Origin: Ustulina deusta
Lineage: Eukaryota; Ascomycota; Sordariomycetes; Xylariales; Xylariaceae
Direction of reading: 5' to 3'
Assembly (NCBI GenBank): GCA_023159155.1
Contig: JAJNNX010000023.1
Location: 558,001-622,000, forward strand
DNA: 64,000 nt
In this document: positions 24,701-35,606 of the stretch, in pieces
Numbering within the stretch: position 1 is the first letter of the stretch
How the letters are laid out: the number at the start of each line of letters is the position of its first letter
Translations under genes and position numbers: made by a program
Notes under the pieces: generated by a model
The model's input: only the letters and a program-made list of their open reading frames with translations
What the model was told of the DNA's origin: nothing
Databases searched by the model: none

Positions 24701-25096
24701 AAATTGGAATTCGATTATTCGGTCGGTTCCTATCTGCGACACGGCAGTCAGACGCCGGGTCTTCAGGGCCTTGCGCAACCTCTGCACGAAAACGGAGGGG
24801 GAGGCAGCGGTGGTGCGCGCGAACTCGGTTAAATGACAGCGGAAACCGGAGTCCACAAGGAGCTGTTTCTTGTTGTCGGGCTTGGCGAACTTGAACAGGA
24901 GAATCTTGGACGACAGATCGTATATGTTGGACACGCGCAAAGATACGAGGCTTGCCGAGAGCTCATGGGCAATGACCTACGGCGGAGAGCAGACGTCGTG
25001 GGTTAGCTATCGAGTAGTTCTCATGGCTCGTTCGCATCACCAGCTGGCAGAGGGCTTTCGTACCTTGACATCGAGGGAAGAGAACCTCTGCTTCAT
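21779..25096 (-). CDS. rqc2: Rqc2/Tae2/NEMF ribosome quality control factor
   Basis: Binds stalled 60S-nascent chain-tRNA complexes, helps recruit the Ltn1 ligase and directs untemplated C-terminal Ala/Thr addition (family knowledge). The main frame opens at a TTG. A 33 nt first exon (25096-25064, MKQRFSSLDVK) and an 87 nt intron (25063-24977, GTACGA...CGTAG, branch GCTAAC) restore the universal N-terminus and continue VIAHELSASLVSLRVSNIYDL. Spliced product 1076 aa. NFACT-N module up to about 330; coiled coil about 335-395 and 500-540; NFACT-R about 543-683 (WFEKFVWFLSTDGYLVLGG); acidic linker; KKK-rich segment; NFACT-C about 935-1030; Gly/Lys-rich tail. D9, D96 and R97 match yeast D9, D98 and R99, which are needed for CAT tailing. 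D9 lies in the tiny first exon. Length is normal for the family. Confidence 0.95.
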
Positions 25097-28000
25097 ATTT
25101 TCGGCTCTTTCGCTCAGCTGCTTCCGCCGTCTGGTATGATGCCGCAACGCCGTGAAACCTCCGGTCGAACGAACGCCGGCATCTTTTGGTCAGTGACGAG
25201 AACAAACGTGGGGTTCCCGGACGCCAAGTGGGATGTTGGGTTGGTGGGGCAGATGTCCAAAAATCCTAGAGAGTGATTGGGTAGAATTGGCTAGGCAGCT
25301 GACGTCATCTAATAAGAAGATTCTACTTGCCGAGTGATTCATACCTACATAGGTACCTATGTACTCGACCTACAAAGGCGCCTAACCTCCCGCCGGGTCA
25401 ACCTCTGCATTTCTATCATGGAGTGGTGGTGAGATGGTGCTGTAATAGTTATAAATAATGATAAATAATTACATTTCCCTCGGCGCAAATAACACCTAGT
25501 TCAACGGCAAGAAATGAGGTCTGAGCTATGAATTATCTTGTATCGTAGAGTGTCCTCCCGTGAGGTTGTAGGATAGATAGTTCAAGCAGCTTCACACGCC
25601 ACAGCCCCCGAGGGAGGTCTGGAGACTGTGTCTCCCCCCCCGGCGTTAAATACACCAACCATACCTACCAGGCCTTGCCAGCATTCCCAAGAAGCTCCCT
25701 TCTCAGGTCATCTCCACCTCTATGTTCCTAATATTTGCTAGGAATACCGAAATAAGAAAGTCGACCGTTATCATTGTCAATGATGTGTCCTAATTATCCA
25801 GCCAGTGTTGGAAGGCTCGGGCATGGTTGCAAAAGCCTCCATATTCCTAATGTTGGGATTGGTCTCCATACCTAGGTCGATGGAAACATCAGCCGTGCCC
25901 TCAGACGCTGTACATCTCGCAGTCAAGGTCACAGGACGACGATATAGGTCTAGTGAACTTCTATGTCTGTGAAGGTTTTCGCAGAGTTTCCTTGCGCGAC
26001 GCCCATTAAGGACCCATGCGTGTTCGCGACGTAACTGCAAATATTCTAGCTTAGGGAAAATGCGAATTTCGGAGCATTGTATGAAGGTGAGAGCTGTAAA
26101 GAACACACCATGACTTAGGCAACAACTGTTAAACCCAGCTACAGTGAGCGGCCCACGTGTCAACTGGTTGGGTCCCATTTCATACTCGAGCATCGCCATT
26201 ATGGAAAGCCCAACAATCTGACTAGATAGGCCAAGCTTATTCTTAGTTGTGTGTATAGCGATTGATCGCGATTTTCGTCGAATGGGTAGCATGAGGAGAG
26301 CCAAACCTTAGCGTGAGAAGCCTATGTTATAAGTGCGCCACAGGATATATAGAAAGTAATATTAATGATGAGGAGCTTCATGACGCAAGTTATACTCCGA
26401 GGGAAAACTGAACGTGTTTAATTAAAACTAGGCTGAATGGAAGTATTGAAATAAGGATAGCTAGCAAATCGTTGACGTTACTTTGTATACAAGCCATCTC
26501 GTACACACTTAAGCTGGTACCTAATGTGTTTTGGTAGACAGTAGAGGCCACTGACTAACTAAACATACGGGCTAGAATCCAAGCCCATCTCGTTGGTTGT
26601 ATGATGGAGTTTTGTAGAGGCCGATCGAGGATATTCCCGAGAGCCTTGAATCACGAGTCGTGAGGCTCAAGCCCATGAACTCAGGTTATCAAGTTGGAAT
26701 GCATAACTTGCGACCCATGAATGCTAACGAAGCTATGACAATCAATCACAATCAATTACAGCCAAATGATATGGCAAGCATTGGTGTGCTCAAAGCTCGC
26801 TACTCCTAAACCATGAATCATATGTAAAATGTTAAAGTTGTGCTTACGACTCGTGACCTACAGTAAGTAGGTAGAGCGCCGAGATTTTGCCCACAACAGT
26901 ACCTACGTAAGACAGTAATTCGTAGGCATAGGCACCTCATCGTATTTCCATCAGGATGGGGTAAAAATTTATAGCTCATCTGTCGTCTCAAACTAAGTCC
27001 TCTATTCCTCAGTTGTATATGCAGACACGCATGACGATTTATTAATTGGGCTGCTTCTGTAGACTGAATGGTCCGGTGTTGTATTGAGTTGTCGAATGGA
27101 TGGAGTGCTAACACTGTTACCACTGTGTACAGGGCCCTATATAGCGTATGTGGGTCATGTGACAGCTTCCCTCGGATAGAACCTTATACTGTCGGATCAA
27201 CCTTTTCCTTTATTTGCACAGTTACAATCGCCCAATAAATAGCTTAATGAGAGAACAAACTCTGATACGTAAACTCGCGAGCACAATCCAATGGAAGATT
27301 CTTAAACCTGTCTCGAAGTTCTGCACAACGTCGGGCGGGAAGAATCTTCTCCAGGGTAGGCCACACAAGACGATGCTTTCGAATAGGTGTACAATGTAAC
27401 TCTATCTATCTAAACTACTTCCCTAGGTCCTGAGACGTAAGACCGATTCCTTCCACAAGCATGATACCCTCTAGACCGGATACCTATGTAGGACGATTGA
27501 TGATATGTACACCTCAGGGTCTTGGTGTGCGAATACTACGCATATGGGCTCGCCGTCCATGTATATTACACACATATGACAGCTGTCTTCTCGAACTGCC
27601 GTATTGATTGTTTCCGCATCACCAATTGGCATCAACAGAGGTGGTCAGCGAATCTGGATCTATGGAGTGCCTAATTGCAATACTAGTTACCCAGCGACGG
27701 AATTGGTATTCGACTTGTGCTGCTGCTAACCTTGTTGTGCCGAGTCAGATTGCGAAACGCGATTTCTCCGCAATGGGTCGCGAACCGTAGTGCGTGTCTG
27801 GACAGAGGTTGTCATGGTAACGCGTGGAGCGATCAGGGGAACCCGAAGGCTCCATCTGCAGGGATCTGAGATGTTTTGCTGAAGCTAGTGTATACTAGGC
27901 TAGGCCGCGGCGATTGAAGTTAGCTGAACACTCCAAGACGGGCGAACATCCGAGGTCATGTTGGATTAGGGATTACATAGTCGTAGGTGTGTAGTAGGTA

Positions 28001-28534
28001 GGTAGCAGGAATAGATAGCTGATTATATAGTGTGCACTACATGGTGTTACGGGTAGACATCCGTAGGGCATCCTCTGGTGAGACTAGAATCCCACCGACG
28101 CACAGTGTCGACGAGATGGCAGGATTCAGCTCTGGATGGGCTTGCATGAGTTGTGGTACAGTATACAACCCAATGACAGCGAACCACGATGTTACGCGTC
28201 CATACTGGGCAAGACCGTCGGTATCCTGATGCTCCGAGTCAGTTCTGAGGGTATTCCCCAGCCATCTTGAAGCAAAAGGGGCTGGGAACGAGTGTTGCGA
28301 AGACTTCCAGCCACGCATGCTCGGTGCTGTATACGATTGTGGTATGGATCTCCAATACACCATGTTTCCAAGTCCCAGCCGCTTGACTTTCTCTTGTGCT
28401 CGATCGCCATTGGCCAGGGAAGAGTGTATCTACCTGGAAGCATACTGTAACACCAATGTATAATAAACGATTACAACTGTATCAAGTGACAAATTAGAGG
28501 TGTTTCGTTGGCGCCAAAACAGCCTGGTTTGCCA
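25097..28534. other. Intergenic region, one weak ORF
   Basis: About 3.4 kb upstream of rqc2. The first few hundred bases are its promoter. A C run (C9) lies near 25640. Beyond the doubtful ORF at 25777-26292 the frames are short and unconvincing. TAGTGTAC/GTACCTA-type motifs recur (25348-25360, 27890, 27990, 28028). Confidence 0.55.
25777..26292 (-). CDS. Doubtful ORF, 171 aa
   Basis: Open from an ATG at 26292 (MLPIRRKSRS) to a TAA. The frame extends four codons further upstream only through a TTG. The stretch IFPKLEYLQLRREHAWVLNG looks like folded protein and faintly recalls the tail of an F-box/leucine-rich region, but I recognise no family. There is no clear promoter and no flanking exon. 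It could be a remnant of a longer gene. Listed because it is the only frame above 150 codons in this 3.4 kb gap. Confidence 0.25.
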   Translation of the reverse strand: MLPIRRKSRSIAIHTTKNKLGLSSQIVGLSIMAMLEYEMGPNQLTRGPLTVAGFNSCCLSHGVFFTALTFIQCSEIRIFPKLEYLQLRREHAWVLNGRRARKLCENLHRHRSSLDLYRRPVTLTARCTASEGTADVSIDLGMETNPNIRNMEAFATMPEPSNTGWIIRTHH

Positions 28535-28595
28535 ATGAGACTTGAACCTACTAGTTCTGTGTACAGTATTGATCGACAGAGCGAGCACTACACTA
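28535..28595 (-). other. tRNA-like (A box/B box) segment at a transposon junction
   Basis: On the minus strand TAGTGTAGTGC (28595-28585) resembles a Pol III A box, and GGTTCAAGTCTC (28548-28537) a B box, about 36 nt apart. That is close to tRNA spacing. The T-arm stem pairs poorly and no good acceptor stem was found, so it is not a functional tRNA by eye. It may be a SINE head or a decayed tRNA into which the adjacent transposon inserted at TA. Confidence 0.35.
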
Positions 28596-28638
28596 CCGCA
28601 TTCCTCGATTAGCACTTGACCGGCGCTAATAGCTTGGC
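28596..28638 (+). repeat. Left terminal inverted repeat
   Basis: Pairs with 31675-31717 in inverted orientation, 40 of 43 positions identical by hand alignment. All three differences are single-base, and two are transitions of the RIP kind. Preceded by TA. Confidence 0.75.
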
Positions 28639-30376
28639 CTACATCAATATGCAGCACAGACCATATTAATTTAACCTTAATCTAACTAGCAACACGTTAG
28701 CTAGCTACCTATTTTGTATGGGTATATTACTTTTCCTTTATAAAACTTTGATTTTTTACTTATTTTTTTTGCTTTAACACTAACTAAGTGTAGCACTAAG
28801 ACTTTACTCTATCAACCCTATCACTTAGCCTAGCCCTTCAATCCACCAACCTTATTAGCCTAGCATTCTAATCATATAAAATCTATTAATTAACCTTGTC
28901 TGTAAGTATTTCGTATTATACCTAATTTATATAGCTAACAAGGTATTTATAGACTTAGAAAACCAAACCTATTTTAACTCTTTATTCCGGGCCGGCTAGA
29001 CCTATATTTTTATGTTCGCATATGCCCCTTGAACCACCGCTAACTGCTGTTTTAGTATATTTACCTTGCTTCGGTATATATTAATAAATAAACACTATTA
29101 ATATCGAAGCGTTACTGCAGTTTATATGCTTTTTTGGTTATAGTAGCATTTATTGTTGTTACGCTGCTTAGGCTTGCTACTTAGTATATATATCGAATTA
29201 ACAAAACTAGAACATATAGGCTATAAAGTTGCTTATACCGGAGAGGGCTATATTACCGCTAGTATACTTAAGGAATACTTATATATATTAGCGATACAAT
29301 ATCTGATTTTACCGATTATAAGGCCTATAAGTATATATATATATATATATTAATATTTTATAAATATCTTAGCGGTATATTTTTAGTAATAAAGCTAGGT
29401 TAGTGTTTAGTATAAGTAGTAAAGCATATATATAATAATAATTTAGTTTGTTTTTAGCTAAGTAATAAGATTATTTTCAAATTTAAAAATATTTAGTAAT
29501 ATGTTTTAGTATTATAATATATTATAACTATTTAGATTGTGTTAAAATATTTATATGCTATTTTTTTATATAACTTAGCTTATATTTGCTACAGCTAGTA
29601 TAGCTATGCTTTGTATTAAAAACAGCAGGCAATTAGCGTTCAAATTTAGAGGTATACTAGCGTAGGGCTAATAGTTATTACTAGCAATTTGTATAGTATT
29701 AGCATTTTTTAGCCGATTAACTATTTTTATCTTTGAACTACTTACGTATAACTTATGCTGCTTATATATATTTTTTTAATACTTTATTTTGAAGGCATCT
29801 ATAAGTATTTTAAGGCATTCCGAGGACTTTTGCTGTTGTAAAGAACTTGTTGCCGCTTTTTAAAGCAGTAATAACTTCTGCGGTTTTAAAGTTTGTATGT
29901 TTACTTAGCTAGCAATACTAGTTATCTAACTGCAACTGCAATAAATTAATGCTTTTAATACTAATAAAATAGTTATTGCAGTTATCTAAATAAATAAAAA
30001 TATTAGTTTTTTTAAATAACTTTATAACTAAAGCTTAATTCTTTGCTATAAAAGCTTTTTTTTATGCGTTACTAATAATATAAGTTGCTATTACGCGTCT
30101 TGCGTTAACCGACCACTTATTAGGCAACTTTTCTGTTTTATTTAGCTGTTCTAAGTAAAAATCTAACTTTTTGTATAGCTAGATCTTAAAAACTTTATTA
30201 AATTTTATATCTAGCGGTTAAAAGTAGGCCGTAAAGCTAAGCAGGATTATTACTATTAAAATATTTATGTTTTTTAGCGCTTTTTTAACCTATAGGATCT
30301 TATAAAAGTTAACCATATTTATTACTAATAAATAGTTGCTTTTTTTAGTATAAGTAGCTAAGTTTGTTCTAATTTA

Positions 30377-30562
30377 TTTTTTAAACAATTTTTTATTATT
30401 ATATATAGTAGTATTAAACTTTATATTAATACTTTTATAATATAGCGGTTCTTTTTTAGCAAGAATGTTGTTTTTGCTATAAAAAATAATTAAAAGCTTC
30501 AATTCTTCTACGTACAACCCGTCGGTAGTTATTGCCAAAACTAGCGTTGCTTGGCGTTTCTT
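30377..30562 (-). pseudogene. Transposase fragment, DDE type
   Basis: Sixty-two codons open on the minus strand between a TAG and a TAA. It begins KKRQATLVLAITTDGLYVEE and continues LKLLIIFYSKNNILAKK. The QATLVL..(T/A)DG pattern followed by a hydrophobic strand is typical of the DDE_1 domain of fungal pogo/Fot1 transposases. The TAG just upstream fits a mutated CAG. Frame breaks before and after show it is dead. Confidence 0.45.
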
Positions 30563-31674
30563 CTACCTACTTTTATTGCTTTTTTTTTTAACCGACTTAA
30601 CGCCTGCAAAATTGTATATATAACCTATTAAAAACTTAAAAAATATTAGAGTTTTGTCTATATTAATAATTAAGTAACAAAAAAACTTGCTAAAACTAAT
30701 ATTTTTAGTAAAATTGCTTATTAACGCAGTATTAAGCTAAAACCGGTTATATTGCAAGTTTTTTTTAATAAACTATAAAAATACATTAATATAGCTAATT
30801 ATTTCCTTAAACATTTTTATAAATATATATATAACTTAGTAATAACTAATCTAATAGCACTGCAGGAACCTTCTAAACTATTTATTTAAAAATATAAATA
30901 TATTACTATAATTAAAGTAAAAAATACCAAAAATAGCTATTACTTTTTATTTGAACTAAATAGCTATTATTAACTTTTGATTTTGCCTTATTTAATAGAA
31001 TTCTTTCTATAATATTGCTTCTAATTCTAGCTAGCAAAAGCTAAACTAAAAAATATGACCGCCGAAAATTATCTTTTATTGTGTTTACTAGTTAGAAATA
31101 CACTGTTTGCTAGATATTTTAAAATATGCAGCAGCTTTTTAAAAAAAAAGTCTACGGAAGCTTTTTTTAATAATAAGTAAAGTATTAATAAAAGTCTAGC
31201 TTTTATTTATTAATATATATTTGTTATTAATGTTTAGATCAAGTAAGATCTAATAATTTTTAATAAACAATAGTACTTCTACTTTTTTTTGCTTCGAATA
31301 ACGTTTATAAACTTATTTAATAAGCTTTAGAAGGCTATATTTAGCTTTTATAATATTCTTTTTTATTTAACCGCGTAGTTTAAATATAAATAGTAGTATT
31401 AGGGCTATTTTGGCTAGGTTGGCAGGCTATATTAACTAGTTATACTGCTAATATTATTGCAGATTTGTGCAATTTAGCTAGAATCGAAAGATTTAGTTAT
31501 TTTACGCGTTTTAGTTATAGAACGCGTGATTTAGCTATATATTCTAGCTACGAACCTGTTTAGCTAACAAAAGTTAGCACTATACAAACATTCTGTTAAG
31601 AACGAGCACATTTGTATGATATTTGCTTAAATAAATGCTTTCTAATTACGGTCTAGCGGAAAAGATTATTGCAT

Positions 31675-31717
31675 GCCAAGCCATTAGCGCTGGTCAAGTT
31701 CTAATCGAGGAATGCGG
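31675..31717 (-). repeat. Right terminal inverted repeat
   Basis: Inverted partner of 28596-28638, ending GAGGAATGCGG and followed by TA, then by CACTAACTGG of the flank. Confidence 0.75.
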
Positions 31718-31719
31718 TA

Positions 31720-32766
31720 CACTAACTGGTCTGCACGGATACGGATGCTGCACCTAGTCGGGCTGATGGGATATTAGTGTATGGGAGGTTGGGAGCGACG
31801 GAAATGTGACGAAAAGTCGCAATCGGCGGATACTAGTGTGTACAGTATTTAATTACCAACGCACGGTAGCTTTTACCGTACATTACCCAACTTAGTGTAC
31901 ACTAGGTAAGTACCTCCCTCGACTTTCCGACCAGGCGAGGTGGAAGATAGAGCTCGTGTCTGTTCTTCTCCTTTGGACTGAGAGGTCAACGGGTGTGTCC
32001 AGTGTACCTATGTAGGTGCTGGGACAAAAGACAATACGAATTAGATGTAAGTACCTGCCTACCTACTACACATGTAGGTAGTGCACGCTAGGTAGGCACA
32101 TCCATGCGCGTCGATTCAGGTGGTTGAGTGTTGCTTAAGTGGGGAAGTTTTCATCTTTCGTCGGGACATACTATTTGTTCAGGGGTTCGCGCTGATTGGC
32201 AATATAGGTACCTACTTATAGCATACACTACCTAGGCGATAGTTCTAGTTGTTATTACAGACCACTACATGGAGAAGGAGACCCGCCGAGCAGGCGGCGC
32301 TACGAGGCGCTCTAGCCGCTTTGGCACTGAAATAAACAGACCGCTAGTGCCGACCCACCCGTGTAAACAAGACGGTGCCACACAGCCCCTGCAATTCAGC
32401 TGCGACACCATCTGCTCATAACAACTTCCTGGGCCAACCCCGGCGAACCCAGCCAGCCCAGCCAACCCAGGCCAGCCCCAGCGCTCCTGCACCCCCAAGC
32501 CATGACTGCACCCGTTCCTATTTCTTGCTCGCCAATAGCCGCTTCTTCCTCTTCTCCTTTTCTCCCAATTGATCTTTCTACTCAGCCCAACCACCCTCTC
32601 TACCCAACCCGTATCCGCTCTTCTATTTCAGTCGCATCTGCCAGAAAGAATCGAGTCTAGAAGTGAGCGATTGTTACCGCTGCTTCTTCATCTCCCTTCT
32701 TTTCTTTCAGATATTTCAGAAAGAAGAGCAAGAGGAATCTTCTTGATCTTCCTTTCGTTCGTTCAG
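31720..32766. other. Upstream region and leader of hex1
   Basis: Contains TAGTGTAC and GTACCTAC motifs to about 32240, then a CT- and CCAGC-rich stretch (32395-32760) typical of leaders of strongly expressed fungal genes. A short upstream ORF starts at 32502 (ATGACTGCACCC) and ends at a TAG near 32657. A good donor GTGAGC (32662) and acceptor TTTCTTTCAG (32710) suggest a leader intron; another acceptor CGTTCAG ends at 32766. Confidence 0.5.
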
Positions 32767-34657
32767 TTCGAAAGGTTGTCGGGAAGAGGATCCTTGCGCC
32801 GTTAAGGTCGTCAACCTGGACTTTGAAGCCCGCGTTCCCGTGCCCTTCAGCATCTTCCCCCGCACCTACAAGGAAGCCGCCGAGGCTTCTGCTGAAACAA
32901 AAACCACCGAGACTCACGAAGAGCTTGAGATCAAACTTCCCGCCAAACCTGAGAAAGCCGGACGGGAAGGTCAATACTCTTCTATCTCCGCCTCTGCTCA
33001 ACTGCCGCCGCGACGACAAGAGCGCTATAGTGAAGAAGAGGTCCGTATTACGCGTGAAGAAGAACGTTACCGCCGTCCCGGTGTCCACCACGAGTACTAC
33101 GAGGAACACAGGTGAGCTCAGCCCTTTTTATTATTATCGCGATTGCAATTGTCTTGTTATGGCATGTCTCCTGCAATTATTTCGTATCAACCACGAGTTC
33201 CAAATCAGACGGAGCCCAAAAAAACCCCTAGCAGAAGTTCAGGAGGTCGAGAAAGGGATGAAAATCCGCCAAGATGGCGTGACGTGGTCAACTCAGCTTT
33301 CTTCGCACTGTCAATTTGAGCACAAACCATTCTATGGCTCGACCCGTCCTAGACCCTTGCAAGCAAATTTCCTTTTACTCCTACCCATGACTTAGCTTGG
33401 TGGAGATTAATCCCACTGCAAACTTTGATATGTAAACAATCCGTTCATTCGAGAGCATCTTGTCTGACTTTCTCACTTCAGCCACAGACCTGCCAACGTA
33501 AACGTCTTTCACGAGACTCGGAACACCTACTCTCAGGCTCCTCGCCCCCAACCTCAGCCTCAATACGCACCCTCTAACTACTCTGAGTCTTCCGTTGAGG
33601 TCGATTATAAGCATAAGCCTCATTACTCTGCCATTGATCGTATTGAACGCGAATACCGCGCTCGAGTTCAGCCCTCAGTCTACAGAGACGAGACTCGCGT
33701 CAGCGGCACAACTGTTGACACTCCTACTTACAGACCCCAGTTTAACGAGCACGTTCCCGTAACTGGTACTACTGTTGACACTCACACTCACCGACCCCAG
33801 TTCGGCGATCACGTTACTGTAACCGGTGCTACCATTGACACCCCTACTCACATTCCCCACTACGCCGACAAGATCTCCTTCACTGAGGAAACAGTCGACG
33901 CCCCAAAAGCTTCTCCTTCATACCACAGCGAGGTGAAGGTTACCAAAGAAACCGTCGAGTATCCTCGCCACAGTTCCGCTTACCAGAAATCCAAAATGGG
34001 TTACTACGATGAGGACGGTTAGTACATCATCCCATATCCATGCAGCTTCATGTCCTAATGATAGCTCGTATAGGACACTACCACTCCTTCCGTCATGGCT
34101 TGCACAAAGTGGCTGACCGTATCTTCCACCCAGAGGGCCAGCGCGTTGAAGTAATTCGTGAGACGCATAGCGCGTCCGCGCCTGCTCCTCGTTCCAATGG
34201 AAACAGTGCCATCCCCAACACCGTCACTATCCCTTGCCATCACATCCGCATGGGTGATATCTTGATGCTCCAGGGTCGTCCCTGCCAAGTTATCCGCATC
34301 TCCACGTCCTCTGCGACCGGCCAACACCGCTACCTTGGTGTTGACTTGTTTAGCAAGCAACTTCACGAGGAGTCTTCCTTCGTTTCCAACCCAGCCCCTA
34401 GCGTTGTCGTCCAGACCATGCTCGGCCCTGTCTTCAAGCAGTACCGTGTGCTTGACATCCAGGACGGCAGTGTCACCGCTATGACAGAGTCTGGTGACGT
34501 CAAGACGGGTCTACCTGTCATCGACCAGTCAGGACTCTACGCCCGTCTGTCATCTGCCTTCAACCAGGGCAGCGGCAGTGTCCGTGTTCTTGTTCTCAAT
34601 GACAACGGTAGCGAACTTGTTGTCGATGTCAAGGTTGTCCACGGTTCTCGCTTGTAA
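32767..34657 (+). CDS. hex1: Woronin body major protein Hex1, long form
   Basis: Self-assembling peroxisomal protein forming the crystalline Woronin body core that plugs septal pores after wounding. The C-terminal ~150 residues (TVTIPCHHIRMGDILMLQGRPCQVIRIS to VKVVHGSRL) match Neurospora HEX-1 almost throughout; the fold is eIF5A-like and SRL is the PTS1 signal. Exons: about 32767-33111, 33482-34017, 34074-34657; introns of 370 nt (GTGAGC...TTCAG) and 56 nt (GTTAGT...TATAG) keep phase. An ATG at 33996 (MGYYDEDG) corresponds to the Neurospora start and gives a 201 aa short form. Upstream, conserved-looking coding sequence (VNLDFEARVPVPFSIFPRTYKEAAE) and five 20-residue repeats form an extension. 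No ATG is in frame with it after the stop at 32744, so an upstream exon or leader intron is needed; the start given is only the best acceptor. Confidence 0.88.
33699..33998 (+). repeat. Five 60 bp units encoding 20-residue repeats in Hex1
   Basis: Five consecutive 20-residue units: VSGTTVDTPTYRPQF..., VTGTTVDTHTHRPQF..., VTGATIDTPTHIPHY..., FTEETVDAPKASPSY..., VTKETVEYPRHSSAY... The first three are close to each other and the last two have diverged. The fifth unit ends precisely with the methionine of the short-form start MGYYDEDG. Confidence 0.85.
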
Positions 34658-35606
34658 AAGTACTCATTCACTTTTGTCGTCTTAAATGTTGTATGGACTC
34701 CACAAACCTCATCTTAACTTGCACGTCTTGAGAACATTCATTCTGTGGCATGTCTTTACCAGCGTGGTTGTGCGGCATTGCGCGACAACAGGCATTTCTT
34801 AAATTGGGAAAGAGTTGTTGGAAAAGGAGTGATCTCAGGGTAGCATATCAAGTAGATAGCTCTGTATATCGTTGGTAATTCAATATTGGTATCATGGATG
34901 TTTTCGTGCAGCACCTCCTCGCCTTGGCATATCACCCCTGTTCGTGGGGTTTCCCCACTCCCACTCTGCGTGTCAATCCGTATCCTGTGCATGTCCTCCC
35001 CGGTACCAGCAATACTCATAACATCTATAATACCGCCCGATGTGTTTACATGCTTCTGTTGGCTTGCCTCTAGGTAGCCACCAGTTCCTGATAGCAACGT
35101 AAATGTCTACTGCCAAATTCGGGACGATTGCGCAAATGGTGAACCACCCAGGCACATGGGTTGCCAGTAGGTAGACCTCTCGTCCTCTTGAGTTTAACCA
35201 TCAAGGTACTTACCTACTTCCAGTGCTTCATCCAATCAGCGATACCGAGTGCTCCCGGGAGGGGAGGCTCACCCAGCGTGCACCAATCACTGCCCACAGC
35301 CCCTCGTTTGCTGGCTGTTATCAGTACCTGAGTACATGTCTGTAGCTTTCTGTTTCTGGTCATGCGACACAGACACGGACACCTTCTTAACCTGGACATT
35401 CCTCACGCCTCGCCCATCTTCTGCTTTGCTTCTTCCTGGTGGCTTGCTGTCGTGTTTCTTCAGCTTCGGTAACGTAGAACACCAGGTCCAGAGCTGCACA
35501 CACCGTCCTCGAACCCCTTCGAACAAGCTTGCTTCTCAAGGTATACAGGCTTCAGGTGATCGATCGCTCGAGCGAGTAGTTGATTCATTGGTTTCCCTCG
35601 TCCATC
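34658..35606. other. Intergenic region between hex1 and the aminopeptidase gene
   Basis: About 950 bp comprising the 3' region of hex1 and the promoter of the downstream gene on the same strand. No convincing ORF or RNA gene; the frames seen are short and lack features. Confidence 0.55.

Larger units (their letters stand above)
28596..31717 (-). mobile_element. Decayed Tc1/mariner-superfamily DNA transposon, 3.1 kb
   Basis: Ends are 43 bp inverted repeats (28596-28638 and 31675-31717) with three mismatches, starting CCGCATTCCTCG. Each is flanked by TA, the target duplication of Tc1/mariner elements. The interior is AT-rich with many stops, as after RIP, though less extreme than the first 12 kb. 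On the minus strand near 30377-30562 a stretch reads KKRQATLVLAITTDG, like the region around the second Asp of DDE transposases of the fungal Fot1/pogo type. It is longer than a typical 1.9 kb Fot1, so it may be a larger relative or carry extra DNA. It is not mobile on its own. Confidence 0.65.
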
